This document shows positions 12,403 to 23,391 of a stretch of 64,000 bases of DNA, one piece after another (the first letter of the stretch is position 1; each line of letters opens with the position of its first letter). A program made the translations under genes and the position numbers. The notes under the pieces were generated by a model. It worked only from the letters and a program-made list of their open reading frames with translations, made no database searches and had not been told where the DNA came from. Source of the DNA: Copromyces sp. CBS 386.78 (lineage: Eukaryota; Ascomycota; Sordariomycetes; Sordariales; Sordariaceae); the NCBI GenBank assembly GCA_030685235.1, contig MU839159.1:124001-188000 (forward strand). The letters run 5' to 3'.

Positions 12403-13604
12403 ATGTCTTCTACCGACGACGTCAAGAAGGCTCGCAGCCGTGTCTTTTTTGACATCACCATCGGCGGAAAAGAAGCCGGCCGTATTACTTTCGAGCTTTA
12501 CAATGACATTGTGCCCAAGACGGCCGAGAACTTCCGCGCCTTGTGCACCGGCGAGAAGGGTGTGGGCAAGTTGGGCAAGCCGCTACACTACAAGGGCTCC
12601 ACGTTCCACCGTGTCATCAAGCAGTTCATGATCCAGGGCGGTGACTTTACCGCTGGAAACGGCACCGGTGGCGAGTCCATCTACGGCGCAAAGTTCGAGG
12701 ACGAAAACTTCCAGTTGAAGCACGACCGCCCATTCCTCCTGTCCATGGCCAACGCTGGCCCCGGTACGTTGCATGTCATTTCACCGTCGGACATTACTTG
12801 GCGGCTCCGAGCTTTTACTGACGCCCATATTCTGCAGGCACCAACGGCTCTCAGTTCTTCGTTACCACCGTCCCTACCCCCCACCTCGATGGCAAGCACG
12901 TCGTCTTTGGCGAGGTGCTGAGCGGCAAGTCAGTTGTCAGACAGATTGAGAACCTGAAGACTCAGAGCGACAAGCCGACCAAGGATGCAGTCATTGCCGA
13001 GTGCGGCGAGCTTAGCGGCGATGCAGCTGTGAGCGCCGACACACTGACTGCCGACGCTTACGGCGACGAATACGAGGACTTCCCCGAGGACGAAGCCACC
13101 GACGGCCAGCCCCTCTCTGCCTCCAAGATCCTCAAGATTGCGACCGACTGCAAGGACTTTGGTAACAAGGCGTTCAAGGCTGGCGACCTCCCCGTGGCCC
13201 TCGGCAAGTATCAGAAGGGTCTGCGCTATCTCAACGAGGATCCCGAGCTTGACAATGAGCCGGCTGATACGAAGGCCAAGTTGGACGCCCTGCGCGTGTC
13301 GCTCAACAGCAACGCGGCTCTCATGAACATGAAGCTGGGCGCTTGGGATGAGTGCGTCCGCAGCGCCGACAGCGCGCTTGCTGTTGTCACCATCTCAGAC
13401 AAGGACAGAGCCAAGGCTCTTTACCGCAGGGGTTACGCCCAGGTGCGCATGAAGGACGAGGACAGTGCCTTGACGAGCCTGGAGGAGGCCAAGAAGCTTG
13501 CGCCTGAAGATGCTGCCATTTCCAACGAGCTGGCGGCTGTCAAGAAGGCTGCCGCGGCTAGAATGGCCAAGGAGAAGGCCGCCTACAAGAAGTTCTTTTC
13601 TTGA
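12403..13604 (+). CDS. cyp40: Cyclophilin-40 peptidyl-prolyl isomerase (PPIase D)
   Basis: Two exons, 12403..12763 and 12838..13604, give 375 aa, the usual length. The intron (GTACGT...TGCAG) joins AGPG to TNGSQFF inside the cyclophilin fold. Residues 10-180 are the PPIase domain: R70, F75 and Q78 lie in [16 protein letters not shown] and H141 in [12 protein letters not shown]. The position that is Trp in cyclophilin A (cyclosporin binding) is His136, as is typical of Cyp40. Residues about 220-370 form TPR repeats ([20 protein letters not shown] and later helices), followed by a basic end. In the family the TPRs bind the C-terminal tail of Hsp90 and the protein works as an Hsp90 co-chaperone in the cytosol. 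Codon use is strongly GC-ending, suggesting good expression. The ATG is preceded by an intron-bearing leader. Confidence 0.96.
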
Positions 13605-13927
13605 TCAGGCTGTTCCAACGACCACCTGATATTAATTTTACCGTTTGTGTGATAGTTAAAGTGCTCCTCGGGTCAGGGGTAATCTGCAAAAGGAGTTATC
13701 GGCATTGAGCGGGTTGGGGTCAAGGTCCAATTAGATACAACATTTAATGATATCCATATTGGCGTTTGGGGAGTTCAAGCTGTGTCAAGGTAGGAAACAT
13801 GGACTCTTGAGCGAGAGTGTTTCGGCCAGTCACTGGAGTCTTCATAGCCTCATGGAATAGAATGTGTTTTAAGCCACTTGGCCTTTCTTCAAAGACACAT
13901 CGCCTACAGCAGTAGACAACCCCTACC

Positions 13928-14550
13928 CAGTGCTTCACACAAATCAAATCGTAATAAATCAAAGCAAATCTACCATCTGGTTAGCAAATCAAATACGGGT
14001 AAAAAACAGTCAAATCAACGCAAATATAATGCCATATTTGATTTGTTAGATTTGTTTCGTCAATAACACATAATATTTTTCTCGTACATACCTCTCCAAT
14101 GCATATAGTGTGACTTTTGCTACAGAATCTCGGGTGCAAATGTAGGAGCATTGAAGAAGAAAATGTCGTATTTCGACTGGGCAACGAAATATCGTTATAA
14201 TTTTTAGTATTATTAACATAGATTTCTAGTGCCTTTTCAGTACCGCCCCCCCCCCCCTCCCCCCCCCCAGCTCGCCGCCTCCCCCAGATCGTCGCCTCCC
14301 CACGAAGGCACAGTCTATTGCACTCGACCATCGAGCGCATCGCTTTGTGTAAGAACTGGCAGTAGATCACGATATAGTACAGTTTCTGGTGTTCCGGGGG
14401 TTTAGTATGTACCAAAAAATTAATTTCCGGGCCAAATCTGTCAAATCAAATCAAATATCCATGTAAACAAATCAAATCTGCACTCGAAATTACTCAAATA
14501 AATCAAATCAGATCCCAGATTTGATTTGATTTGATTTGTGTGAAGCACTG
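13928..14550. mobile_element. Non-autonomous hAT-type MITE (623 bp)
   Basis: Perfect 23-bp terminal inverted repeats begin CAGTGCTTCACACAAATC and lie at 13928-13950 and 14528-14550. They are flanked by identical 8-bp direct repeats CCCCTACC (13920-13927 and 14551-14558). An 8-bp target duplication and a CAGTG terminus fit the hAT superfamily. Both ends are packed with subterminal AAATCAAATC words, which hAT transposases commonly bind. The interior has two poly-C tracts (around 14247-14268) and no transposase frame. It sits in the convergent intergenic space between CYP40 and the RasGAP gene. The superfamily assignment is inference from ends and target duplication. Confidence 0.88.
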
Positions 14551-14905
14551 CCCCTACCCCTCGATTAGGATTTGGAGAGATGGGTGCGCATTCGGTGGTT
14601 GGTGCTGCAAAATAGTCCGCTAGGTTAATGGCAAACAAGCCTTCGAAAGATGGCCATCATCATCATGATCGTCGCTAAGTACAATAACCAAAAAGCTAAA
14701 CAGGGAATTATAGGGAGAACAATAGAAAAATTTGGCGATCAGTACGATACGCTCTCCGAGGACTCGCATTCCATATCATAGGCATAAATCATCAATGTTG
14801 CCGCTGTATCCAAGAGCTGTTGCGGCCCTTTCAGACCTGGGTTTCCAAAGCCTTCCAAAGCAGGCATGGGCCAAAGACCATTGGTGCTTTTGAACCAAAG
14901 CTGCT

Positions 14906-17900
14906 TTAAATCCCCTTCTCGTGCCAGTGTTGGCGAACACCCGTTTGATGACGATCTCCTTGGGATTCTGAAGAAGTCTTGGCGTCTTTGCTTGCATGCA
15001 TCTCTTTGCTGTCTTTCTCTCGTTCCGCGCCTCGATGCTTTTCTTTGCTCTCTTTCTCTCGTTCCGCACCTCGGTCCCGCTCTCGACCGTTCTCTTTACC
15101 TGCAGCAGTGGCAGATGATGATGCTACTGCCGACCTGCTGCCTGTTTCAGGCACCAATGGCCCCGTGATGAATCCGTGGCCTGTGCTTCCTCCCGTGCCG
15201 AATTCGGGTGAAGCTGTCCTTGTTTTGCGGATGAATCCAGTAAGGAATTTCCGCGGTGCCTGCATTCCATTGCGCAGCCCCTTCACAGTTCCGCCCGACA
15301 TGCCCATGGACGACAGCTGATCGCTGCTCTTGGAACCTTGCCGTATCGCGCTTGAAGCGTTCCGTATATCCCTACTGCTGATGCTAGTGCTGCTGCTGCT
15401 ATCGCCGCCGCCGCCGCCTCTCATAACAGGCCCATCTACCTCACTGCCGGAAGAGCCAGGCGCTATACTGTCGCCGTCTATCCAAAAGGTCCCAGTCGCG
15501 TTGTTGTGTGCAGACATGCCGAGGACATCGCCATAACTGAAGTTATCCAGCGCATCGGAGAGACGAAGCCGCTCATCCGATGGCTTGCTAGTAGTTTCAC
15601 CGGCGTCTCGACGAGTTTCCATCTGCGAGAAGCAATGTGTTGCACGTTGGTGGAGCGTAGTGCATAGACGATGGAACTGAAGCAGGTCACCTTCGCAGTT
15701 GGAAGAGTCCCAGTCTGACTCGGGATGGATTTTGGCCCATAGTTTGGCCAAAGCCGCAAAGTTGCGCGCATGATCGACCAGGTATGGGAGCGAAGGGAAA
15801 CCCTCGCGAGCGAGGGGTGATAAGCGCCCCAGAATTGTCAGGGGGGTCGAATAGGGAGCAGGCACGCTGGTGTTGGTTTTTTCGGCCGGAATGGCACACA
15901 CGGCGTCAGCAAAATCCTTGAATGGCTGGCGCTGCTTTTGGAGGAACTCGTTCATCGGCTCCATCCATGCCTCCTTCTTGGTGGCAATATTGAGGTTGGC
16001 TAGAGCCTGGATGCTCTTGGCAATGAGAGTCAGGGTGCGTTGTGCGCGGGGCTTTGGATGGTCGCGCAGGAGGCCGAAGAGCTTCGGGTTAAGGATGGCT
16101 GGACAGATAAAGCGGAGGAAGAGAAATCCGGACACCGAAGTATAAACAGTGGCAGCAGTGCGGTAATAGTGGCCGTAGCGGTCCTCTGCAACAGCCCGTA
16201 TATATTTCAGGACGTGACGGATCTCGGGCGGCAGACGATGTGCGGACGACGCAATACAGCGCCAGACTGCCCCAGTCTGCTCAATGAGCTTCGCCCAATG
16301 CTGTTGTATATCGTCGCCATTCTGCACCCTACCCGGGTCAACTTCGCAGTCAAGGTCGAGCTCGTTGATCTCACGGATCTTTTCTGCCAGAGTCTCTTCC
16401 AGATATTCTTTGCCCAAGCGTCGCATGTACAACTCAAAGGCCTGCGTCAACAGTGAGTTCCCCCTAAACAGTAAGCTCGCCTCGCCCGGGAGCGTCCTTT
16501 CCATGTGTTCAACTGTTGATCGTTTGTCGTTGGAACCGATCGAGTCATTGGACATCAGCCGCTGGTTGAAGCGCGATTTCTTGCTGGCAGTTTGGTTCCC
16601 TACCGCGTCAATCTCTTCCTCTACCAAGGTCGCCAGCCACTCGGTTGCCTTTCCCGAGACCTGGAATATATTGACAAATAACTCTGCGAGCTTCCGTAGG
16701 TTTCCAGGCATCACCTCCGCTATCTGTGTCGTCAGCCCCGACGTAAAGCGATGCAGGAGCTCTGAGAGAGGCTGATATTCTTTGGATTGCAAGACGATGA
16801 CCTCCTCGTGGTGTACCTTGAGAAGTATTGTTCCAATCGACTGCTGTCGTGCGTCGTACACCTGGAGCCACTGCTCGTGGTCTTTTCCCCGCTCCAGCAG
16901 ATGCAAGGAGATGTCGACAGCACCGCACAACACCTCGCTCAGCTGGCCGGCTTTGGGCAAGCCAAGAGTGGCCTGAAGCTGGTGGCTGAAGCTTTCAGTG
17001 TTGCCCACGATCCGTTTTAGAACCACGGATAAATGAGGTAAGGAAGGTGGAAGGTCTGTAAACTCGCAATCCTCTCGCCAGAAAGGGTTCTTGGTATTGG
17101 ATTTGGCTGATGTCCGGCCTCGAACTTCGCCATCCAGTATGACCTCGGCGAAGTAATTCCCGACGACAGGGTCCAACTCTGCAATGTTTTTGCCTTGGCG
17201 CTCCACCAGGTTTCCCTCTTGAGGAAATGTTCTGCTCCGTAGCCTTGCCTCGGTGACTCTAACCTTGATCGTTTTTTCGACTCTGAAAACTTCTCCTTTG
17301 GGTGCTGCGTTGAGGTTGGTCACCTCATACACACGGCTTGTTGGATCGAGCCCATATATATCAGGTACTGCAAATGCTCTGAGAAGAGCAAACCAAGCCT
17401 CAAAGAACACCCTGGACTCCAACGATATGTACACTGGGCGCAAGATTGACAGTTGAGTGGAGGTAGAGGAGTAGATGGGGAAGATACCTATACAGTAGTT
17501 TTCGTTGAGGACCGTCTTGTCGAGCTGCTGTATAGCTGACCTGGACAGCTGAGACAACTCGATCATGGCCAGAAGCGAGACGTCGTGCTCTGCCATGAGT
17601 TTGAGTTCGCCGTTTTCGAATAGTATGCAAGAAACCCGTTTCCAGGCCATGTGCGGTATTCGCAAATCTCGCGCCGAGGGACGCTTAACGATGGCCCGCG
17701 GAGAGGTAGCCAGGCCCTTGTCCCAGAGCATAACTCTGCCCACCTTGATGACGGTAGCCTCTCGTAGGCCGGAAGAGGAGGCCCGACGCTGCATCTCGCT
17801 CCTAAGCGGCGGCAGAGCAACGCTGCTCCCTGACCTTGTGATGGCGTTCTTGGTCCCGGAAGGCCGCATTTGCTGCCAACAGAGGAAAGCAGCCAGCCAC

Positions 17901-19423
17901 ATATCATACTCTTCTACCGCTGACGGGCGCAAGATGATGCTGAGATTGAGATGTGGACTGGTGATCTCCAGCGACGGCCGGCCGCCTCTCTCCATCCGAG
18001 TGAGCGGAAGTACACGACATGCACGAAGATCCGGTATAAGGAGCGAGTGGGAAGAAGAGCTACCCTCTCCCGAGTCGCTCACCAAGCTCCCCTTCTCCTC
18101 GTCTATGTAACATGTACCACCATGCCATGGGCCACCAATCTCTCTCAAGTACTGGGCCTCACCGCGCATCCTGCCGCACAGGTTCTTCATCAACAGCAAG
18201 ACTTTGTTGGCATCTCGCGTAGGGACGGGCAACGGCAAAGAATCAAGTGAAGGCTGAGGCGATGAGAAGGGAGAGGAAGGTTGTGAGGCGGCAGACTTTT
18301 TGGTAAGTCGGGTCCTCGCCGTTGACGACTTCCTCTCCTTGTGTCCAGACGCGGCTGCTATGTGATGATTGTCCGATGGCCCGTATGAGTTGTGGAGCAG
18401 AGGCCTCGAGTCATCCACGACAGCCACTGAGCCGGACGATGAGACTGAACCGACGCGGTGACGGTTCTCAATAACAAGTTGCTGCCGAAAAGCACTGTCC
18501 AAAGTATGGGTCCTGGGGCGGAAATTTGACAAGGACGGCCGTGACGGTGGACTTGACGAGGCGCTGTCGAGAGAGCCCCCCATAGCCTCTCCGAACACCA
18601 TGCCCTGGCGTCGCGTGGGGAGGCTGGACGGAGTTGCAGTAGGGACGGGACCAGATGGATTTCCAGGTGAAGTGCCAACCGGAATGGGTGCGGGCGCCGT
18701 CTTGCTCATAACAGGGCCGCCAGCACCGAGGATGGACCGGGGCGAGGTTTCGGGAGAGGTGGAGGGAAATGGGCCGGGCCGGTGTGGCAGGGCTGCCGTG
18801 TTCGCATTGCCGCTGCTGCTTTTTGCAGACATGCTCAACGTAACCTCAGCCGGCTCCGGGGTGACGGCCCTGAGGGTGGCGGCGGGGCGGAGGTTACCAT
18901 CACCGCTACCGCTGCCGCTGCCGCTGCCGTTGTCGGTGGATGTGGATGTGGCTGTGGCTGTGGCAGTGGGCTTGGGTGAAGGTGAAGGTGAGAGTGAGGA
19001 GGAGTTGGCTGGCATTTTGGCCAGAGGAGGCAGAGAGGCAGACTCGACCGCAAGAGGGAGGAGGGTCGTGGCCTTGACCGCGGCCTTGACCGTGACCGTG
19101 GCCGTTTCCTGAGCTGTGTTCTGGACCGAGCGGTCAGGTACCACTGAAAGCGGCGCGGTGACTCCGCCGTTACGGGAGGATGCTGAGGCGTCCGTAGGGG
19201 CGGGGGCGGGGACGGAGGTGCGATCATGGCTACGGCCACGGCCACGGCCACGGCCACGGTCACTGGGGCCAGGTAGGCCTGGCTGGCTCCTCCCTATACC
19301 GTCACCACTACCGCCACCACTACCGCTACCGCTGCTGCTGACTGCAGCATTTCCCAGCACAAACGGTTGCCTCCCTTCCATTGCTGCCGCAACCGCCACG
19401 AACAAGTCCCGGCCGGGAAACAT
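14906..19423 (-). CDS. Ras GTPase-activating protein (PH-C2-RasGAP)
   Basis: A single exon of 1505 aa. Residues 1-400 are low-complexity Ser/Pro/Gly. A first PH-like segment lies at about 405-515 and a PH domain at about 560-685 (VGRVMLWDKG to WFALLRAF). A C2 domain follows at about 715-805 and the RasGAP domain at about 885-1230. The Arg-finger motif FRGNSLLTQAF is at about 986, and the FLR signature FLFLRFICPAILNPKLFGL is at about 1105. The tail is Ser-rich with short Glu/Lys/Arg repeats (EREKESKEKH). The family speeds GTP hydrolysis on Ras-type GTPases at membranes. The domain order resembles the Bud2/Cla2 group and the fungal RasGAPs that control polarity. Which GTPase it acts on cannot be read from sequence. 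The open frame on the opposite strand at 18600-19112 is a compositional shadow. Confidence 0.93.
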   Translation of the reverse strand: MFPGRDLFVAVAAAMEGRQPFVLGNAAVSSSGSGSGGGSGDGIGRSQPGLPGPSDRGRGRGRGRSHDRTSVPAPAPTDASASSRNGGVTAPLSVVPDRSVQNTAQETATVTVKAAVKATTLLPLAVESASLPPLAKMPANSSSLSPSPSPKPTATATATSTSTDNGSGSGSGSGDGNLRPAATLRAVTPEPAEVTLSMSAKSSSGNANTAALPHRPGPFPSTSPETSPRSILGAGGPVMSKTAPAPIPVGTSPGNPSGPVPTATPSSLPTRRQGMVFGEAMGGSLDSASSSPPSRPSLSNFRPRTHTLDSAFRQQLVIENRHRVGSVSSSGSVAVVDDSRPLLHNSYGPSDNHHIAAASGHKERKSSTARTRLTKKSAASQPSSPFSSPQPSLDSLPLPVPTRDANKVLLLMKNLCGRMRGEAQYLREIGGPWHGGTCYIDEEKGSLVSDSGEGSSSSHSLLIPDLRACRVLPLTRMERGGRPSLEITSPHLNLSIILRPSAVEEYDMWLAAFLCWQQMRPSGTKNAITRSGSSVALPPLRSEMQRRASSSGLREATVIKVGRVMLWDKGLATSPRAIVKRPSARDLRIPHMAWKRVSCILFENGELKLMAEHDVSLLAMIELSQLSRSAIQQLDKTVLNENYCIGIFPIYSSTSTQLSILRPVYISLESRVFFEAWFALLRAFAVPDIYGLDPTSRVYEVTNLNAAPKGEVFRVEKTIKVRVTEARLRSRTFPQEGNLVERQGKNIAELDPVVGNYFAEVILDGEVRGRTSAKSNTKNPFWREDCEFTDLPPSLPHLSVVLKRIVGNTESFSHQLQATLGLPKAGQLSEVLCGAVDISLHLLERGKDHEQWLQVYDARQQSIGTILLKVHHEEVIVLQSKEYQPLSELLHRFTSGLTTQIAEVMPGNLRKLAELFVNIFQVSGKATEWLATLVEEEIDAVGNQTASKKSRFNQRLMSNDSIGSNDKRSTVEHMERTLPGEASLLFRGNSLLTQAFELYMRRLGKEYLEETLAEKIREINELDLDCEVDPGRVQNGDDIQQHWAKLIEQTGAVWRCIASSAHRLPPEIRHVLKYIRAVAEDRYGHYYRTAATVYTSVSGFLFLRFICPAILNPKLFGLLRDHPKPRAQRTLTLIAKSIQALANLNIATKKEAWMEPMNEFLQKQRQPFKDFADAVCAIPAEKTNTSVPAPYSTPLTILGRLSPLAREGFPSLPYLVDHARNFAALAKLWAKIHPESDWDSSNCEGDLLQFHRLCTTLHQRATHCFSQMETRRDAGETTSKPSDERLRLSDALDNFSYGDVLGMSAHNNATGTFWIDGDSIAPGSSGSEVDGPVMRGGGGGDSSSSTSISSRDIRNASSAIRQGSKSSDQLSSMGMSGGTVKGLRNGMQAPRKFLTGFIRKTRTASPEFGTGGSTGHGFITGPLVPETGSRSAVASSSATAAGKENGRERDRGAEREKESKEKHRGAEREKDSKEMHASKDAKTSSESQGDRHQTGVRQHWHEKGI

Positions 19424-19845
19424 GTGGGCAATGCAGAAACCAAGGGGGCTAAGAGCAGGGCTGGGCGGGGTTCCATTACTTGGAGGCAGTGAGTGGTCAG
19501 TACAAAATTAGCGGGACGAGCCTAGTAGGTAGGTAGGTAGCCAGAGTGACGGGGGGCGACCTCAGCAACGTCAACCGCCAAAACCTTCAGCAACTGAACC
19601 TAAGGTACACTAGAGGTAACCAATTGCAACCAAATCCAATCTCGAGATGAGAGCAACCCTGCCCGCTTTTATGGACAAGATCGATTTGATTGACATGGCT
19701 ACCTCAGCAGCATGTCCACTGTGCACCATGTACATACATTGCATAGACAACTGACCAACAGCATGGTACCCAACGTTGGCTTTGAGGGCGGGGAGACACA
19801 CAAAGCACATCATTCCTTACCAGCCGTTCCAACCTAAGAGCCAAC
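19424..19845. promoter_or_regulatory. RasGAP promoter region with TAGG/GGTA repeat
   Basis: Upstream of the RasGAP ATG and downstream of the phosphoesterase gene. A short GGTA microsatellite (TAGGTAGGTAGGTAG) lies at about 19527-19541. No gene is supported. Confidence 0.5.
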
Positions 19846-20928
19846 TTAGAATCCTTCTCCCGCCATGATGGTGCGACCACCTCCATACCATAGCGTCCCG
19901 TCTCGCACTTCGAGCCCTTTCTCCTGACCGACAATCCACTCCCCCGTGAACTCGCCGTCGACAGAGTCCCACACCTGCGTCTCCAGCCGCTTGTTGATGT
20001 CTTCAATCGCCCGGATCCAGCTTTGCCGGGCCAGAGGGGTTGCGTGGTCCTCTTGGCCGAGATATCGCCCGAGCGTGATGTGGGCGCTAGGAACCACGTA
20101 CCGAGACCCGACCTCAACCCCGGTCTTCTTCACTGCCTCGAACAGATCCCTGCGGAGATGATGGTACGTGTACCCGTCATTATTCTCCTCCGCTGCCGGC
20201 ACGAACGACACGGCAATGGCCGAGAGGTCATAGGATATCATGGGTCTCACCAGCCGGGCCCGATGCGTAAATGTCAGGTTCGTCAACGACGGCATCGCCG
20301 GCCGTATCGACGACACAAGGCTCGCAATCTCATCCGAGGTCCGTGAGTGCGCCAGCTCAAGTGCCGTCATGTGCATACGGTGCGTGGGCATGAGCCATAA
20401 ATCTACTTCGCTCAGGTACAATCAGTCATTCCATAATACGCGGGGCAAAGCAGCAACGGATGGTTTCTGACGCACTGGGAGCCGCCTTCTGGAGGAGGGA
20501 TTGCAGATGGGAAGCCAGTTTCAAAATATGCTCCGGTGGTCTTGCCCAAAAGACAAGACAGTGCCGTGGGTCTCGGAACCCAGGCTCGACTGATGGTCTC
20601 TCGAGCCGTAACAAAACGGGGTCGATGATGAGTTCTGGAAAGTCGGCTGATAAGAACTGTTGTTGCTGTTGGAGGTTTCGTGTCACTCGATGAGTGGCAT
20701 ACAGCGACTGTATCTCGGCCTAGACGTAGAGAGCAGGTTGGTGAGTAGGGCTTCAAAGACTCGCAACTTCCCCCGACATGGAAGGAGAGCATCGACCGAG
20801 GCACCTACCGGCTGGTCATTGCAGGTTTGTATGAGGGCATCGTATGGGTTCTCTGCCGGTTTGATCTTGATGCCAGAGAGGTCTTCCAGCTTGTTTCTTG
20901 CATCGACTAGTTCAGTCACAGGCTTCAT
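19846..20928 (-). CDS. 2H phosphoesterase-like protein (RNA ligase/cyclic phosphodiesterase fold)
   Basis: Three exons, 20928..20809, 20719..20476 and 20402..19846, give 306 aa. Introns are 89 nt (GTAGGT...CTAG) and 73 nt (GTGCGT...GTAG), both in frame. Two H-x-T motifs 97 residues apart, MHMTAL (H132, T134) and SAHITLG (H229, T231), are the hallmark of the 2H superfamily. Members open or hydrolyse 2',3'-cyclic phosphates or seal RNA ends. The actual substrate here is unknown. The start ATG (MKPVTELVDARNKLEDLSG) is the first in frame; the frame extends upstream without a further ATG. The second intron could use an AAG acceptor 3 nt earlier, which would give ID rather than N at residue 122. 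It lies head-to-tail with ureidoglycolate lyase, with no evidence of a functional link. Confidence 0.83.
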
Positions 20929-21471
20929 TATGCGTTTGCTAAAGACGAAAGGAGCCGAAGCAGATGATGAATGCAGCTTTTCCAGCCGAGGGCCTAAAAT
21001 TTTGACGGTGAGCAAGTGTGATGTTGAACTTTCAGTTGTGCTAGCACTTCCTTTTTTTTAAGTGGTCGATACTGTTTGATTGTTTACTAAGGCATCATGT
21101 GTCAAGACGGTCGATACGATTGGGCACTCCTTCCATAATCATCCATCTTCAGCTCTTCAGACGCACAGCCCCTTTTCAGTAAGGTTAAGTTGATTATCGT
21201 AATACTACAAACGCCATTGTGCCTTTCGCAAAACACCGAGACACATAGGGTTAATACTACCCCGCCAAGTCTATGCATTTCAGAACTACGGCTATCTGTT
21301 TGTGCTTAGGACTGTTGACAGTTATCAGTTCTCCATCTAGGCCATCAACCACCGAACTCCAGACACAGCAAGTCGAGTAATCTATGCCATGTTCCAGTGA
21401 TCGCACCACCGGCTTGGTAATTACATCTAGCCATCAAACCAGCGGTATTTCCACAGGCAATGCGCCTCCCA
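20929..21471. other. Intergenic, no gene seen
   Basis: Promoter of the phosphoesterase gene and 3' region of ureidoglycolate lyase. There is an A-free T tract at 21051-21059, and nothing else of note. Confidence 0.5.
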
Positions 21472-22242
21472 TCACAGCTTACTCGCTATCGACCGAGGCG
21501 GAAGGCGGACCGTGACAATGGTTGGGCCAAAGAAAACCTCCTGACAATCTTCCACGGCGACCTCGTTGGCGAACTGGAAAACGAAGAAATCAATTGCCTT
21601 GTCGGCTGGGCCAAGGGCCACCATGGGAGAGTGCCACGTGCCTGCCCCGTACGTTACGGCCTGGTCCGTAGTGGCGATGAAAGCACGCAGGCCCTTCAGG
21701 TCAGGTAGCCCTCGACCCGGCAACTCTCGATTAGCGATGGTCCCAGCAGGCCGCGAGGAGGGAACTGGCAGCTGCTGGTCTTTGGCACTTGGCGAGAGGC
21801 TTGGAGCGACAACGACCAAGTATCGACTTTGTGAATCGGCGCGGAGTGGCACAAATGTTTGACTGGTGAACGGATGGCGCTCGAGAACAGTGACCGGGAA
21901 GATCTCACGCTCAACCCCGGCCTCGAGTCGCCGAGGGAGCGCCCGTGATGCACACACAAACATGTTGGAGACAGCCACTCCGGTTCGGCCGCTCGGTGCC
22001 TGGTCGTAGAGGTTTTCCATCCGTGACACGTGCTGGTACTTGATTGCCGTCCCCTGGTTGGCGACAATGGCATCGAAGGGCATGCCTGCCGTGTCGTTGG
22101 CCTTTGCCGCTATCACAGGGTGGAGGTCAGGTCGTGGATTCGCAACCACATCACCAAATGGTTCAAACACCTCCAGTTCAAGCGGTACCGCATCGACCAC
22201 CATGTCCAGTCCGTTGAGCTTTATCTTGACGGGGGTAGCCAT
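21472..22242 (-). CDS. DAL3: Ureidoglycolate lyase (ureidoglycolate hydrolase family)
   Basis: A single exon of 256 aa. MATPVKIKLN is the first in-frame ATG. The fold-wide words of the family are visible: LEVFEPFGDVV near the N-terminus, FVPLRADSQSRYLVVVAPSL in the middle, and GAGTWHSPMVALG, whose His is about residue 204, followed by DFFVFQFANE. The enzyme splits ureidoglycolate into glyoxylate and urea, the last step of allantoin use as a nitrogen source. In fungi such genes usually respond to nitrogen limitation through GATA factors, but I did not establish regulatory sites here. No other purine-degradation gene is in the window, so this is not a cluster. Confidence 0.93.
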   Translation of the reverse strand: MATPVKIKLNGLDMVVDAVPLELEVFEPFGDVVANPRPDLHPVIAAKANDTAGMPFDAIVANQGTAIKYQHVSRMENLYDQAPSGRTGVAVSNMFVCASRALPRRLEAGVEREIFPVTVLERHPFTSQTFVPLRADSQSRYLVVVAPSLSPSAKDQQLPVPSSRPAGTIANRELPGRGLPDLKGLRAFIATTDQAVTYGAGTWHSPMVALGPADKAIDFFVFQFANEVAVEDCQEVFFGPTIVTVRLPPRSIASKL

Positions 22243-23053
22243 TGCTTTGTCGTTGACAACCTGCGCTCGTTTTGTTGTTATGAAGACGTTGTGCCGCAGT
22301 CCTTGTGGTGATGGCGTCGTCGTCCGACAGGAGAATGGAAACGGGGCGATGTGAGTCTGTCTGAACAGGTGAAAGAGGTAGGTAGTTAAGTCGTATAATA
22401 TATGAAGTGTCTTTCGGTGCAAGTGAAGTAAATGGGTAGCAGCGCCTGATAAGGAAATGTGAAATGGTTGCTATGTGAATTTGGTAATCTTTCGGTAATG
22501 GTCGGAGACACGGCTTACACAGATGACTAGCCCATACTTACTAAATTCCTCCCCTTTGGTTGGAGTGAAACGCGCAGTGGCTGATTGGAATGTGGGTGGG
22601 AGGCGCTATGTGGATATGAATCATCGGATGCGAATACACCGAGGTTTGGTACAATGACTTGATCGGGAATTTAGCTCAACGCTCAGATGCCACCTAAAAG
22701 GGTTATGACAATACTCTGGTTGCGTTAGTCTCAGCTCACTTAAGATACTGTCCCTCAGTTTTATACATCCCAAAAGGTGTAGGTCATGCTTAAAAAGAGA
22801 CAATTACGAGGAAGGACATCGAATAAGACAGCTTTGATAGTTGGAGAGCAGGAAGCTGAATGTTAGGTGAAAGAGAAACCCCACGCAAAAAAAAAAAAAA
22901 TTCGAGGAACCGGCAATAAGACACTAGGTAGGAGAAGGGGGAAAAAGAAAAAGGAAAGTATACAAGCGCATGTAAAGAAGACAAAAACCAAAGAACTGTG
23001 AGAAAACGGCAAAATAAATGTGATCAATCAAGCGATTAATAACAAACAAATAC
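22243..23053. other. Intergenic, no gene seen
   Basis: Promoter of ureidoglycolate lyase followed by tRNA 3' flank. A TAGGTAGG word lies at about 22376 and a 14-nt A tract at about 22887-22900. The T-rich minus strand just downstream of the tRNA could serve RNA polymerase III termination. Confidence 0.5.
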
Positions 23054-23126
23054 TCCTTCGGTAAGGATCGAACTTACAGCCTCCAGATTAACAGTCTGAC
23101 GCGCTAGCCAATTGCGCCACGAAGGA
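23054..23126 (-). tRNA. trnN(GUU): tRNA-Asn (anticodon GTT)
   Basis: A 73-nt cloverleaf. The acceptor stem is TCCTTCG paired with CGAAGGA. The D-arm begins GGCGCAATTGGCTAGCGC. The anticodon loop lies in GACTGTTAATC with GTT, and the T-loop is GTTCGATCC. There is no intron, and the 3' CCA is not encoded, as expected in eukaryotes. It decodes AAC/AAU. Confidence 0.97.
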
Positions 23127-23391
23127 TTTTTGATGATTACGCATGCTTATTCTTGCATTGAAGAACACTGTGTGCTATCCCTGGTACCTTTCCATGTGTT
23201 CGACTGGCGAGAACCACGCGGATACCAAAAAGTACCCTGCCAGCCTCAACTATATACTGTGTTCTTACAAGTTGAAGTTTGTTTCCACGTGCGGATTTTC
23301 AGTGTTATATGTCGGATTATGCTGCAGGATATCCAAGATACCCCCGATACGCCGCGTCAAGCACCTGGCTCCAACATCGCACACTTGCATG

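Noticed and set aside
18600..19112. 170-codon plus-strand frame
   Set aside because: Antisense of the low-complexity N-terminus of the RasGAP.
19846..22242. Purine-degradation gene cluster
   Set aside because: Only ureidoglycolate lyase belongs to that pathway; the neighbouring 2H protein and RasGAP have no known link.
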